From Apilactobacillus timberlakei (GTDB taxonomy: Bacteria; Bacillota; Bacilli; Lactobacillales; Lactobacillaceae): a stretch of DNA of 64,000 nucleotides. The translations under genes were made by a program, and so were the position numbers. The stretch is taken from the NCBI RefSeq assembly GCF_002993965.1, contig NZ_POST01000005.1:9514-73513 (forward strand). The letters run 5' to 3'. This document shows positions 8,718 through 17,979 of this stretch, in pieces. The notes under the pieces were generated by a model that made no database searches, was not told the origin of the DNA, and worked only from the letters and a program-made list of their open reading frames with translations. Position 1 is the stretch's first letter, and each line of letters opens with the position of its first letter.

Positions 8718-8761
8718 CTTTTCATATGAATTAATTAACATATGAAAATTATATCATATGT
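8718..8761. promoter_or_regulatory. Triple CATATG operator over the repressor promoter
   Basis: CATATG occurs at 8722-8727, 8738-8743 and 8754-8759, exactly 16 bp apart. Neighbouring copies form perfect inverted repeats: TTTTCATATG with CATATGAAAA (8718-8747) and AACATATGA with TCATATGTT (8736-8761). The minus-strand -10 TATAAT (8747-8752) lies between the second and third copies. The layout resembles ArsR/SmtB operators, which have ATATGA-type arms. Confidence 0.75.
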
Positions 8762-8765
8762 TTTA

Positions 8766-8791
8766 TAAAATAAAAGGATGATTGCTCATCC
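8766..8791 (-). terminator. Terminator of the first TauE/SafE gene
   Basis: Minus-strand GGATGA-GCAA-TCATCC stem followed by TTTTATTTT, just after the stop at 8798. Confidence 0.75.
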
Positions 8792-8797
8792 ATCAAT

Positions 8798-9637
8798 TTA
8801 AAATAAATAAAATATTTTAATATTATATGCCGATGAAAATTGTGTATAAGCTAGAATCAAAGCTAAAATACCAGTTAATATTCTAATATATTTAACTGGT
8901 AATATTCTGACAATTTTAGGCCCTATGTATCCGCCAATAAAGAAGCCAATCCCTAATGGTAATACTAAAATCCATACAATATGGGCTTCAAATGAATAAT
9001 AAATGGTTGCAACAATATTTGCCGCTCCCATAGCAACATTTCTAATGGCATTACTTACCGTATATTCATTGGAACTAGTTCTAGTTAACAATACTAATAG
9101 CAAAATTCCAGAAGCTGCACCAAAATATCCACTATAAGCACCAATTAAATATACTAAGAAAATAATTAAAATATTTCGAAACCATGAATGTTGATTAACA
9201 TGTCCTTTATGGGGTTCGAAATTGTTAGCTCCCTCATGATTTTCTTCATTCTTTGATGGAATTAAAATCATAATTCCACCTGCAGCAATGAATACTGGTA
9301 CAATATGCGTAAAACTGGATGAAGGCAATGCCGTTAATAAAATAGCTCCAGTAATTCCACCAAAGAAAATAATAATCATGGTTTTAAATAATTCTTTCCA
9401 ATGACCATGCAATTCTTGTGTTGATGAAATAGCTGAACCAATTGAATTAAACATCAAGGCTGCCTTATTAACTACATTGGCAGATACAGCTGGCAATCCT
9501 GCAAAATATAATAAAGCTGGATATGAAGCAAGTGAAGCTAAACCAGTCACAGTACCTAAAATTCCTGCCAGAACTCCAACGGGTATGAATAATAAAATTA
9601 TCCATATACTAATCCCAAAAATATTAATTTTAATCAA
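8798..9637 (-). CDS. TauE/SafE family sulfite/anion exporter-like permease (copy 1)
   Basis: Integral membrane protein of about 276-279 residues with eight or so hydrophobic segments in two halves. Family hallmarks are GTVTGLASLASYPALL near the N-terminus and SGYFGAASGILLLVLL plus NAIRNVAMGAANIVATI in the second half; a hydrophilic loop separates the halves. Members are linked to export of sulfite, sulfoacetate or other organic anions, but the substrate here is unknown. The paralogue lies directly upstream. The TTG at 9637 touches the AGAAGG site with zero spacing; an in-frame ATT at 9628 sits 9 bases from it and aligns with the start of the paralogue, so initiation may be at AUU. Confidence 0.85.
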   Translation of the reverse strand: MIKINIFGISIWIILLFIPVGVLAGILGTVTGLASLASYPALLYFAGLPAVSANVVNKAALMFNSIGSAISSTQELHGHWKELFKTMIIIFFGGITGAILLTALPSSSFTHIVPVFIAAGGIMILIPSKNEENHEGANNFEPHKGHVNQHSWFRNILIIFLVYLIGAYSGYFGAASGILLLVLLTRTSSNEYTVSNAIRNVAMGAANIVATIYYSFEAHIVWILVLPLGIGFFIGGYIGPKIVRILPVKYIRILTGILALILAYTQFSSAYNIKIFYLF

Positions 9638-9715
9638 CCTTCTTTTTATAAAATGAAACTCCTAAATTAATTTTAACAATATTATGTAAAAAGCCCAAAT
9701 AAATTATGAGTGATA

Positions 9716-9754
9716 TCAAAAAAGCTATCCTCAAATAATTTAAGGATAGCTTTT
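9716..9754 (-). terminator. Terminator of the second TauE/SafE gene
   Basis: Twelve-bp stem AAAAGCTATCCT (9720-9731) with AGGATAGCTTTT (9743-9754); the minus strand continues into a T run. Confidence 0.88.
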
Positions 9755-9761
9755 GCTTTAT

Positions 9762-10610
9762 TTAAAAGAAGTAAAATAAATGAATACTATAAGCTGAAGA
9801 AAATTGCGTATATGCAAGCACTAAAGCAAGAATTCCAGTAACAACTTTTATTAATTTAGTTGGTAAAATACGTACTAGTTTGGGTCCAACGTAACCACCA
9901 ATTAAGAAACCAATACCTAGTGGAATAGCTAAGGCCCAATAAATATGTGTACTACCATGTTGCCCATATTTAAATGAGTATAGAATAGTCCCAATTACAT
10001 TCGCTGAACCCATCGCAACATTTCTAATAGCATTATAAACAGGAAATGGATCTTTACTAGTTCTTGAAAGAACTGCTAATAAAATAACTCCTGCAGCAGC
10101 ACCAAAATAACTACCATAAATACCAATTAAGAAATATCCAACGATTAACGCAATATCAGCCAACATTTTCTTTGATCCAACTGATTTTTCTTCAAATTCA
10201 GTAGAAGTAGAAGCTTTAGTGGTATCTTTGGATGGCAATAAAATACCAATACCAGCAGCTGCAATGAAAACAGGAACTGCATATTCAAAATCTTTTGAAG
10301 GTAATAATGTTAATAAAATTACACCAACAATCCCACCAAAGAAAATGATAGTCATAACTTTCATTAATTCTTTTCCATGACCCTTCAATTCTTGTTTTGA
10401 TGAAAGGCCAGAACTTACAACATTAAATAGTAATGCTGAAGTATTAGTTATATTTGCTGAAATAGGATTTAACACCCCACCAGTCAAATATAATAATGCA
10501 GGATAAGAAGCTAGCGAAGCTAATCCAGTCACAGTACTTAAAATTCCTGCAATTATACCTACTGGTATAAATAAAAGCAGGGTCCAAATACTAAATCCAA
10601 AAATAGTAAT
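9762..10610 (-). CDS. TauE/SafE family permease (copy 2), probable AUU start
   Basis: Paralogue of the downstream gene, sharing GLASLASYPALLY, the KQELKGHGKEL loop and NAIRNVAMGSANVIGTI. The first canonical in-frame start is a GTG at 10532, which would remove the first transmembrane segment. The frame stays open upstream and encodes IFGFSIWTLLLFIPVGIIAG, matching the N-terminus of copy 1. AAGGGAG (10620-10626) precedes in-frame ATT codons at 10613 and 10610; the latter has the same 9-base spacing and alignment as in copy 1. I therefore extend the gene to 10610. Substrate unknown; a tandem duplication. Confidence 0.8.
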   Translation of the reverse strand: MTIFGFSIWTLLLFIPVGIIAGILSTVTGLASLASYPALLYLTGGVLNPISANITNTSALLFNVVSSGLSSKQELKGHGKELMKVMTIIFFGGIVGVILLTLLPSKDFEYAVPVFIAAAGIGILLPSKDTTKASTSTEFEEKSVGSKKMLADIALIVGYFLIGIYGSYFGAAAGVILLAVLSRTSKDPFPVYNAIRNVAMGSANVIGTILYSFKYGQHGSTHIYWALAIPLGIGFLIGGYVGPKLVRILPTKLIKVVTGILALVLAYTQFSSAYSIHLFYFF

Positions 10611-10642
10611 AATAAAAATCTCCCTTAATAATATTAAATAAC

Positions 10643-10670
10643 ATTATATATAATATTACTTTGGAAACAA
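10643..10670 (-). promoter_or_regulatory. Promoter of the second TauE/SafE gene
   Basis: Minus strand TTGTTT (10665-10670), 16 bp, TATAAT (10643-10648), about 20 bases before the AAGGGAG site. This supports translation beginning upstream of the GTG at 10532. Confidence 0.6.
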
Positions 10671-10689
10671 AAATAAAACAGTAAATGCG

Positions 10690-10725
10690 AAAAAGCACTA
10701 ATAAATAATATTATTAGTGCTTTTT
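10690..10725. terminator. Terminator of htrA
   Basis: Perfect 15-bp stem AAAAAGCACTAATAA / TTATTAGTGCTTTTT with a 6-base loop, directly after the htrA stop. Confidence 0.9.
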
Positions 10726-10726
10726 C

Positions 10727-11962
10727 CTAATCATTTATTTTTAATTGCGAACTATTTTCACTCAACTTGATATCCCCAGTGTGTAAATTACCACCACGAT
10801 AGAATTTAACTTGAATGGTTGAACCAATCTTTTGTTCATATAGAATACTTCTAATTTGATCTTGACTGCTAATCTTCTTACCAGCCAATTCAGTAATGAC
10901 ATCATATTTCTTCAATCCAGCGTTAGCAGCAGGACCATCCTTAGTAACATCAAATACTACTACTCCATTTTCCACTGATGAAGGCAATTTTAATACCGAC
11001 TTTTGTTGGCTAACAGCGATGTTAGATAAATTAATATATCTAATACCTAACGCTGGACGTTCAATTTTACCATTCTTAACCAATTCATTAATAATTCTAG
11101 TAACTTCATTACTTGGAATAGCAAAACCAATACCTTCAACGCTAGTACCTTGACCATCAGAAGCTAATTTCATAGAATTAATTCCAACCACTTGACCAGC
11201 TAAATTAATTAATGGACCACCAGAGTTACCAGGATTAATAGCAGTATCAGTTTGAATAACTGAAGCGGTATTACCAGTTTGTTGACCATTAGAACCAGTT
11301 AATTGAACTTCACGTTTCTTGGCAGAAATAATTCCTTGGGTTAAGGATGAAGCATAAGCTGATCCCAGTGGAGATCCAATTGCAAGTGCAGTTTCCCCGA
11401 CATTAATATCATCAGAATTTCCAAAGCTAGCAATATCCTTAATTTGACTACCATTAATTTTCAAGACTGCTAAATCGGTGACTGAATCACGCCCTACTAA
11501 TTTAGCTTCTAACTGTTTGCCATTGCTTAACAAAATTTGCAATGCTGAAGCACCAGCAACCACATGATTATTAGTAACAATATAAGCAGCATTGCCACTC
11601 TTCTTATAAATTACACCAGAGCCTTCACTATTAGCTTCTAATTTATTAGAATCTTTACTACTTTGATTTTCACCAAAAATGGAGGCAAATGGATCATTAC
11701 TTGATTGTGATTTTTTTAAATTAATAACTGAAACAACCGAATCTTTGACCGCTTTATAAGCTTTTTCAGATTGATTTTGAACATCCACTTTAATATTGGA
11801 AGTTCCAGTAGTACCGCCAGCATTAGATCCATTCGGTACTGCCGTATCCAAACCAGAATTTTGGAACATATTAATTCCACCATAAGTAATTCCACCACCA
11901 AGTAATCCTGCAACTAATGCTGCAATCACTACTTTGGGCATTAAATGATTATTATTTTTCAT
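10727..11962 (-). CDS. htrA: HtrA/DegP-like serine protease
   Basis: Membrane-anchored surface protease for misfolded exported proteins. It has a short cytoplasmic tail, one transmembrane helix (about 10-30), a Gly/Asn/Thr-rich linker, a trypsin-like domain (about 65-290) and one PDZ domain (about 300-400). The catalytic triad is visible: His133 (TNNHVV), Asp163 (SVTDLAVL) and Ser247 (NPGNSGGPL). I choose the ATG at 11962, 7 bases after GGGAGG, not the upstream in-frame ATG. It closes the walRK-yycHIJ gene order, the usual Lactobacillales neighbourhood. A 68-base gap to yycJ leaves room for its own promoter. Confidence 0.95.
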   Translation of the reverse strand: MKNNNHLMPKVVIAALVAGLLGGGITYGGINMFQNSGLDTAVPNGSNAGGTTGTSNIKVDVQNQSEKAYKAVKDSVVSVINLKKSQSSNDPFASIFGENQSSKDSNKLEANSEGSGVIYKKSGNAAYIVTNNHVVAGASALQILLSNGKQLEAKLVGRDSVTDLAVLKINGSQIKDIASFGNSDDINVGETALAIGSPLGSAYASSLTQGIISAKKREVQLTGSNGQQTGNTASVIQTDTAINPGNSGGPLINLAGQVVGINSMKLASDGQGTSVEGIGFAIPSNEVTRIINELVKNGKIERPALGIRYINLSNIAVSQQKSVLKLPSSVENGVVVFDVTKDGPAANAGLKKYDVITELAGKKISSQDQIRSILYEQKIGSTIQVKFYRGGNLHTGDIKLSENSSQLKIND

Positions 11963-12031
11963 AAATAATCCTCCCACATTTTACTATGATTATATTATAA
12001 CTTTGAAGCTTAAAATAAGCTAAAGAAAGCT

Positions 12032-12844
12032 CTATAAAGTATACAATTGTGATGCTTGTTCAACATCAGTATCTAATAAATCAAAGTCATGACCAACACC
12101 AAAGTCATGTTCTTCTAACATCGAAGCAACTGTTAAGTGTGCTAATTCTTTAACATTATTGTGATGACTGCGATGTCCAATAAAGATATGTTCAGTATTG
12201 TGACCAATACAATTCATTAATGCATTGGCACCATCTTCATTAGATAAATGCCCTTCATCTCCCATAATTCTTTGTTTTAATGACCATGGATATTCACCAC
12301 TACGCAACATTTCTAAATCATGATTACATTCAAAAACATAAGCATTAGCATTATCAATTACCCCAGCAATATGATCAGAAACATATCCCACATCAGTAAT
12401 TACAACAAAACTTTTATTATGATGATGAAAATTATAAAACTGTGCTTTCGCTGCATCATGAGATACAGCAAAGCTTTCAATATCTAAATCGCCGAATGAC
12501 ATCGTCATATTAGGAGGAAAAATATTCTTTTGACATTCTGGAATATCACCAATTGTTGAAGCCATTGCATCCCAAGTTTGTTTATTAGCATAAACATTTA
12601 TTTTAGGATACTTACGCGCTAGAATTCCAACAGCTTTACTATGATCAGTATGTTCATGGGTAACTAACAACATGTCAACATCATTTAAATCCCTATCAAT
12701 TGACATCATTAGTTTTTTTATCCGAATACCACTTAAGCCAGCATCCAATAAAACTTTATGTTGATCAGTTTCAATATAGGTGACATTACCTCCACTACCG
12801 CTAGATAAGACACTAACACTCAGCGAATCAGCATCATTACTCAT
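12032..12844 (-). CDS. yycJ: WalRK-associated metallo-beta-lactamase fold hydrolase YycJ
   Basis: Cytoplasmic metallo-beta-lactamase fold protein (also called WalJ/VicX), about 271 residues. The N-terminal strand VLSSGSGGN and the metal motif HEHTDH (about 63-68) are present, followed by later His/Asp ligands (FAVSHDA, FECNHD, GHRSHHN). The family is linked to coordination of cell-wall metabolism and DNA replication, and the substrate is thought to be nucleic acid. The start is the ATG at 12844 after GAGG; the ATG at 12856 overlaps that site. Last gene of the wal operon, 21 bases after yycI. Confidence 0.93.
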   Translation of the reverse strand: MSNDADSLSVSVLSSGSGGNVTYIETDQHKVLLDAGLSGIRIKKLMMSIDRDLNDVDMLLVTHEHTDHSKAVGILARKYPKINVYANKQTWDAMASTIGDIPECQKNIFPPNMTMSFGDLDIESFAVSHDAAKAQFYNFHHHNKSFVVITDVGYVSDHIAGVIDNANAYVFECNHDLEMLRSGEYPWSLKQRIMGDEGHLSNEDGANALMNCIGHNTEHIFIGHRSHHNNVKELAHLTVASMLEEHDFGVGHDFDLLDTDVEQASQLYTL

Positions 12845-12865
12845 AATATTCCTCATTTCTATAAC

Positions 12866-13702
12866 CTAGTTATTATTAACACTTTCACTAGCAGATTTAG
12901 TAGTACCACTGCCATCTAGAATCGATCCAGTATAAGCATTAATACGCTTAATCGTTGCATTGGAAGAATTATCACTACTAAATGAAATAACCCAAGTTGG
13001 AATTAATACTTGATTGTCTTTAATTGAAAGCAATCTAGTGTAATATAAGTGAATCCAATTAATTTTAGAATTATTTGGAATTTCATTGTATTGGTATAAG
13101 CCAACTAAAGCACTCTTCTTTGAAATAACATCAGACTTTTCACGAAGAATTTTAACATTATCCAAGTAACTTTGTGTATAGCCAGTTAAGGTATGATCAT
13201 CACTAATATCAAATTTAATTTGACCACGACTGCCAGAATATACATATCTATCTTCTGCTTTTTGTAGATAAACAATCGTATTATTAGTGGATAAATCAGC
13301 GCTATATTCATAATCTGATCCATTAGCAATAATATCTTTATTTTTAATTAATTTATCTAATAAACTTTCTGGGTTAGATGAATAAATACCATAGGGCCGT
13401 TTAAAAGAGCTTCTCAAAATATAATTATCATACGAAGTTTTTTGATTTTTTAAACTCTTACTATCTTGTTTTAAATTATTGTTCAAAGTTGCAGATAAAT
13501 AGTAGCCAGTGCTTTTTGTGTCAGTGAGTTTGGGTTTCACACTAATTTGATCATTTTGCATTTGTTTTATGATTTCAGAATTACTCCCCTGATTAACACT
13601 TTCGTTTTGTAAAGAAGTGTTTTGGTGAAACATCATAAACAAAAACACATCAATGATGACAAAAATAGCTAAAAATATTATTTGAATTTTCTTAAAATCC
13701 AT
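12866..13702 (-). CDS. yycI: Two-component regulatory protein YycI
   Basis: Membrane-anchored accessory protein that, with YycH, modulates WalK in the membrane. About 278 residues: an N-terminal transmembrane helix (about 5-25), then an extracytoplasmic domain with repeated beta-rich units, as in the family. Start taken at ATG 13702 (MDFKKIQ), preceded by GGGGTG. It lies between yycH and yycJ, in the conserved order. Sequence conservation is low in this family, so the call relies on topology, size and position. Confidence 0.88.
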   Translation of the reverse strand: MDFKKIQIIFLAIFVIIDVFLFMMFHQNTSLQNESVNQGSNSEIIKQMQNDQISVKPKLTDTKSTGYYLSATLNNNLKQDSKSLKNQKTSYDNYILRSSFKRPYGIYSSNPESLLDKLIKNKDIIANGSDYEYSADLSTNNTIVYLQKAEDRYVYSGSRGQIKFDISDDHTLTGYTQSYLDNVKILREKSDVISKKSALVGLYQYNEIPNNSKINWIHLYYTRLLSIKDNQVLIPTWVISFSSDNSSNATIKRINAYTGSILDGSGTTKSASESVNNN

Positions 13703-13720
13703 TAAATGGCACCCCAATCT

Positions 13721-15025
13721 CTAATATCCAACTTTATTAATCATTTGATTATAATTGTTCCAACGACCGTTATAATAAACAAACCATGTTGGTTGTAATG
13801 TAACTAATATATTAGAATCTTTAGAATTACTCCATTGATAGCCTAATTCAATTGGTCCAATTTTTTTAACATCATAGCCAGCTTTGGATAAACTATTTAC
13901 AACTTCCTTAGTAGTATTCATTTTAATATTAGGACCGCCAGTAGGAACTGGAATTTGCAAGTTATTTAGTGAAAAATTATATCTCAAGGATGTATTATCA
14001 ACTAATTTAATTTGCACAGCGCCATATTGATTTTGATTAAAAATTGGAAATCCTTCAACATAGTTACGATAGATAATCGTAGAATTTTTAGGACTATAGC
14101 TAAAATATCTAAGATTACTTAAATTATCACTAATACTCAATTTAGAGATGTTCTTATAAGAATCAATTAAAGTTTGAGTAAAATCACTAGATATAAAGTT
14201 AGGTCGACTATCGAAATATTCTGCTTCACCACTATTGTAAAAAGTTAATTGCTTGGACGATTGATCATTGTAGACGACCGAATTACGATGATGTTTAATA
14301 TTATTAGTATTATGCAAATTAGGCAATAAACGCGTAACATAATAATTTTGTGAAGTCTTATTAATAAGATAACCATACTGCGGCATCTCAAAAGACTTAA
14401 TAAAATCAATCGTTGGAGTTTTATTAATCAATTTTATTTTTACTGGAATTGTTCCAACATTATTTTTAATAGCTTCCTTTAACCCTGAAACGTTAGTGTT
14501 TTTAAATTTAGCTTTATAAATATGAAAACCATTATCACGCATTAAATAAATTTCATTACTATCATCAAATGGAATAACGATCCTATTAATACTATCATTA
14601 GGACCTTTTGATAATGAATCATTAATAAATTTACTAAAAATTTTAATGGAAATTTTAGAAGGATAATTTAAAATAATAGAATTTTTATATTCCAAAAGCT
14701 TTTTGTACTCATCAATATTACCTGATGATAATCTATCAACTGATTTACTATCATAATTTTTCATCTGATTACCAATTTCAGAGATTAAATTGCTTGAATG
14801 GTTAGTTAACATATTTTGTTTACCATTTTCATCAGTTTGAATTAACTGGGTAGGTGAATAAACATATGACATGGGTTTATTATCGATAATTGAATTATTA
14901 CTTACACTTGTTTGTTGACTATTACGATAATGGGCTGGGTTAATCCAAATTGAAGAAGACAAGGCCACACTAACTACAACTGCAATCCCTAGTAATCCTG
15001 GTAAAATTAAGTTTTTAATTTTCAT
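13721..15025 (-). CDS. yycH: Two-component regulatory protein YycH
   Basis: Membrane-anchored regulator of the WalK sensor kinase, about 434 residues. It has one N-terminal transmembrane helix (about 5-25) and a long extracytoplasmic region. The true start is the ATG at 15025, 9 bases after GAGGAGG; it overlaps the walK stop (the ATG shares bases with the end of walK), indicating translational coupling. The frame remains open upstream within walK, so a longer start at 15118 is spurious. yycI follows within 18 bases. Confidence 0.9.
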   Translation of the reverse strand: MKIKNLILPGLLGIAVVVSVALSSSIWINPAHYRNSQQTSVSNNSIIDNKPMSYVYSPTQLIQTDENGKQNMLTNHSSNLISEIGNQMKNYDSKSVDRLSSGNIDEYKKLLEYKNSIILNYPSKISIKIFSKFINDSLSKGPNDSINRIVIPFDDSNEIYLMRDNGFHIYKAKFKNTNVSGLKEAIKNNVGTIPVKIKLINKTPTIDFIKSFEMPQYGYLINKTSQNYYVTRLLPNLHNTNNIKHHRNSVVYNDQSSKQLTFYNSGEAEYFDSRPNFISSDFTQTLIDSYKNISKLSISDNLSNLRYFSYSPKNSTIIYRNYVEGFPIFNQNQYGAVQIKLVDNTSLRYNFSLNNLQIPVPTGGPNIKMNTTKEVVNSLSKAGYDVKKIGPIELGYQWSNSKDSNILVTLQPTWFVYYNGRWNNYNQMINKVGY

Positions 15026-16865
15026 CCCAAAGATCCTCCTCAATTGGTTCATATGGTAAGGCAATGTAGAATGTAGAACCCTTATTTTCAGTACTTTCAA
15101 CCCAGATTCTACCGCCAAGTGCTTGTATAACTTCTTTTGAAATTGCTAATCCTAATCCAGTTCCACCTTGTGCTCTGGAACGCGCTTTATCAACACGATA
15201 GAAACGATCAAAGATATGTGGTATTGAACTGCGTGGAATTCCTAATCCTTGGTCTTTAACACTCAAAATAACATTATTATGGGTTTCGTAAAGTGAACAA
15301 GTAATTGTCCCACCATCAGGTGAATATTTAATAGCATTATTCATTAAATTATCAATAACTTGGGTAAAGCGATCAGTATCAACTTCTACCCATAGGTCAA
15401 GCTTCGTGAATTTTCTAATAATTTTATAATCCTTGCTAAGTTTCTTATTATCATCATCACTTTTAATGATCATGTCAAAACGATCCAAAATGTAGTTAAA
15501 TAGTTCTTTAATATTAACTAGTTCTTTATTAATCTTTTGCGTATTAGAATCCATTCTAGACAATGTTAATAAGTCATTAATCATTCTAATCATGCGATCA
15601 GTTTCATCTTGAGTCACCTTTAAAAACTTAGGTGCAATGGTACTATCTTTCCAAGCACCATCTTGTAAAGCTTCAATGTATGAATGCACACTAGTTAGAG
15701 GAGTTCTCAATTCGTGCGAAACATTAGAAACAAATTGCTTACGATCATTATCAATCTTTTGTTGTTCAGTAACATCATGTAAAACACAAACTAAACCTGA
15801 AACAAAGCCAGATTCTCTTTGAATAAGCGAGAAGTGAGCATGCAAAATTAAATCTCGAGAATTATCGGAACGATCAATAATAGTTTCATCAGGATTTTCG
15901 ATAATTTCTCTTAGGGTATATTCATCACCAATATCTAAGACATCAAGGATTGATTTATCAATTGCTTCTGATTCTGAAGTTTCAAGTGAATTAGCAGCTT
16001 CATCATTCATAATAATGACTTTTCCACGACGATCAGTTGCAATCACACCGTCGGTCATATTAGTCAAAACTGAATCTAATCTTTGTCGTTCAGATTCAGT
16101 CGACTCTTGTGATTCTTCAACTTTAACTGATAAATTATTAACCGCATTGGCCAATTGCCCTAATTCATCACGACCATAAACATGGACTTGACCTGAATAA
16201 TCGCCCTTAGCGATTTGTAATGTTTGTTGTTTCATTTCATCAATGGGTTTAGTAATCGCTCTAGATATGACAATCGAAATTAACAATCCTGCTAAGATAG
16301 CAACTAAAGCAGCTGCGACATATATCAGAGTAATCTGATTAATTTCTTTATATACTGAATCTAAATTAGCATGCACATATACGACACCTACTAATTCATT
16401 ATTACTACTCTTAATTAAAGGTGTGATAACTGTATAATATCTAGAATTACTAGGATCACTCATTATCCCACTATAAGATTGGCGATTAATCAAAGTATTT
16501 TTGATGTTGGTGTTTAAATTTTTTTGTCCAACATGGCTTTGATTACCACTTTCGTTAGTACCACGCACTGTATTTTTAGCATCAACCACTTCAACTTCAG
16601 TAGAGTTTTTATTATCAATATCCGACAATAAAGAACTAATGCCAACATTTGCTTTACTAATATTAGTTTTTGAAAGCTCGTTAATTAAGGTTGTATTTAC
16701 ATATGTAGGTAGCTGTACTTGTTTTTTATATGAGTCAACATTCTTAGTTTCAAGTTGACTAACAAAAACAGCCCCTACAATTTCTAGGGTTACTAATAAA
16801 ATTAACGCTAAGACCAGCGCAATCTTAAAATGAATTGATTGGAAATACTTAATTTTATTATTCAA
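15015..16865 (-). CDS. walK: Cell-wall sensor histidine kinase WalK
   Basis: Essential sensor kinase of the WalRK (YycFG/VicRK) system controlling autolysins and wall turnover. 616 residues: TM1 (about 12-36), an extracellular sensor (about 37-178), TM2 (about 179-203), HAMP (about 203-255), PAS (about 262-370), HisKA and HATPase domains. The phosphoacceptor is His384 in FVSNVSHELRTPL. The N-box NNAIKYSP, G1 DQGLGIP and G2 GGTGLGL follow. The extracellular loop between two TMs is the long form, as in Bacillus, not the short streptococcal type. The gene sits 32 bases after walR and overlaps yycH. Confidence 0.96.
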   Translation of the reverse strand: MNNKIKYFQSIHFKIALVLALILLVTLEIVGAVFVSQLETKNVDSYKKQVQLPTYVNTTLINELSKTNISKANVGISSLLSDIDNKNSTEVEVVDAKNTVRGTNESGNQSHVGQKNLNTNIKNTLINRQSYSGIMSDPSNSRYYTVITPLIKSSNNELVGVVYVHANLDSVYKEINQITLIYVAAALVAILAGLLISIVISRAITKPIDEMKQQTLQIAKGDYSGQVHVYGRDELGQLANAVNNLSVKVEESQESTESERQRLDSVLTNMTDGVIATDRRGKVIIMNDEAANSLETSESEAIDKSILDVLDIGDEYTLREIIENPDETIIDRSDNSRDLILHAHFSLIQRESGFVSGLVCVLHDVTEQQKIDNDRKQFVSNVSHELRTPLTSVHSYIEALQDGAWKDSTIAPKFLKVTQDETDRMIRMINDLLTLSRMDSNTQKINKELVNIKELFNYILDRFDMIIKSDDDNKKLSKDYKIIRKFTKLDLWVEVDTDRFTQVIDNLMNNAIKYSPDGGTITCSLYETHNNVILSVKDQGLGIPRSSIPHIFDRFYRVDKARSRAQGGTGLGLAISKEVIQALGGRIWVESTENKGSTFYIALPYEPIEEDLWDEN

Positions 16866-16897
16866 TGTAAAATACTCCTTATAGAATAGTTATTAAA

Positions 16898-17605
16898 CTA
16901 TTCATTTTCTGAATTTCTTAAGTAGTAGCCAACTCCACGTCTAGTAATCAACCAAATAGGATGACTAGGACTATCTTCAATCTTTTCTCTTAATCGACGA
17001 ACTGTAACGTCAACTGTTCTAACATCACCAAAATAATCATAACCCCACACAGTTTGTAATAAGTGTTCACGAGTCATAACTTGGCCAATATGTTGAGCTA
17101 AATAATGAAGTAATTCAAACTCACGGTGGGTCAATTCAATATTTTCTCCACGTTTGCTTACAGTATAAGCTTCGGGATGAATTACTAAATCACCGATTTT
17201 AATATCTTTATTTTCATCATCTTTTGCTTGAGCATTATCGTTACTAGATTGTCTTCTCAAGTTAGCTTTTACACGGGCAACTAATTCACGATTAGAAAAC
17301 GGCTTAGTGACATAATCATCCGCACCTAATTCCAAACCAAGAACTTTATCTAATTCGGAATCTTTTGCAGTTACCATAATAATTGGCATGTCATGATTTT
17401 TTCTAACTTCTCTAGCTACTTCTAGTCCATCAACTTTGGGTAACATTAGATCCAAAATAATTAAATCTGGAGTATCATCTTCAACCTTTTGAATAGCCTC
17501 CTCACCATCGTAGGCAACAGAAACTTCATAGCCCTCTTTTTCTAAATTAAATTTTTCAATATCTGTTATCGGTTTTTCGTCATCTACTACTAAAATTTTT
17601 GTCAT
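16898..17605 (-). CDS. walR: Response regulator WalR
   Basis: OmpR/PhoB-type response regulator, 235 residues. The receiver domain (1-120) has the acidic pair near residues 8-9, phosphoacceptor Asp52 (IILDLMLP) and Lys in TKPF. The C-terminal winged helix (about 130-230) contains [35 protein letters not shown] and RGVGYYL, nearly identical to known WalR proteins. It is the first gene of the wal operon. The promoter on the minus strand has an extended -10 at 17699-17704. Confidence 0.97.
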   Translation of the reverse strand: MTKILVVDDEKPITDIEKFNLEKEGYEVSVAYDGEEAIQKVEDDTPDLIILDLMLPKVDGLEVAREVRKNHDMPIIMVTAKDSELDKVLGLELGADDYVTKPFSNRELVARVKANLRRQSSNDNAQAKDDENKDIKIGDLVIHPEAYTVSKRGENIELTHREFELLHYLAQHIGQVMTREHLLQTVWGYDYFGDVRTVDVTVRRLREKIEDSPSHPIWLITRRGVGYYLRNSENE

Positions 17606-17698
17606 AAATCATACTCTCCTTTTACAAGAATACTTTATATTTTAAGTTTATTATTTTTATTTTAAGTTTACTTGGGCTAATATTAATTAGCTATTATT

Positions 17699-17707
17699 AT
17701 TATAACA
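17699..17707 (-). promoter_or_regulatory. Extended -10 promoter of the wal operon
   Basis: Minus strand reads TGTTATAAT (TG-n-TATAAT). No good -35 is seen at 17 bp, which is compatible with an extended -10 promoter. The leader to walR is about 85 bases. Confidence 0.5.
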
Positions 17708-17796
17708 CGCAAGACCAACTCATTTCTTCATAGGCAATTTTATGAAAGTTAAATTTAATAACTTTTAAATATTTGTAATATTTTTTACAAAAACAC

Positions 17797-17825
17797 TTGT
17801 CAAAATATTTTCTAAATGATATTAT
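17797..17825 (+). promoter_or_regulatory. Promoter of tRNA-Lys
   Basis: TTGTCA (17797-17802), 17 bp, TATTAT (17820-17825), 37 bases before the mature tRNA 5' end. Confidence 0.65.
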
Positions 17826-17862
17826 ATTATTTGTTGAGTTAATAACAACTTAATAATTATTT

Positions 17863-17935
17863 GGGCAGTTAGCTCAGTTGGTAGAGCAACGGACTCTTAA
17901 TCCGTGGGTCCAGGGTTCGAGCCCCTGACTGCCCA
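17863..17935 (+). tRNA. tRNA-Lys (anticodon CUU)
   Basis: A complete cloverleaf of 73 bases: acceptor GGGCAGT/ACTGCCC with discriminator A, D arm GCTC/GAGC, anticodon stem ACGGA/TCCGT with loop CTCTTAA (anticodon CTT at 17896-17898), and T arm containing GGTTCGAGCC. The 3' CCA is not encoded and must be added enzymatically. It is a single-gene unit with its own promoter and terminator. Confidence 0.96.
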
Positions 17936-17945
17936 TAACTGATAT

Positions 17946-17979
17946 AAAAGCAATTCCTAATTTAGGAATTGCTTTTTTT
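17946..17979 (+). terminator. Terminator of tRNA-Lys
   Basis: Stem AAAAGCAATTCCTA / TAGGAATTGCTTTT followed by seven Ts. Confidence 0.92.

Noticed and set aside
15026-15118. Upstream extension of yycH inside walK
   Set aside because: The frame is open but has no ribosome binding site, encodes walK antiframe-like sequence, and the strong GAGGAGG site fits the ATG at 15025.
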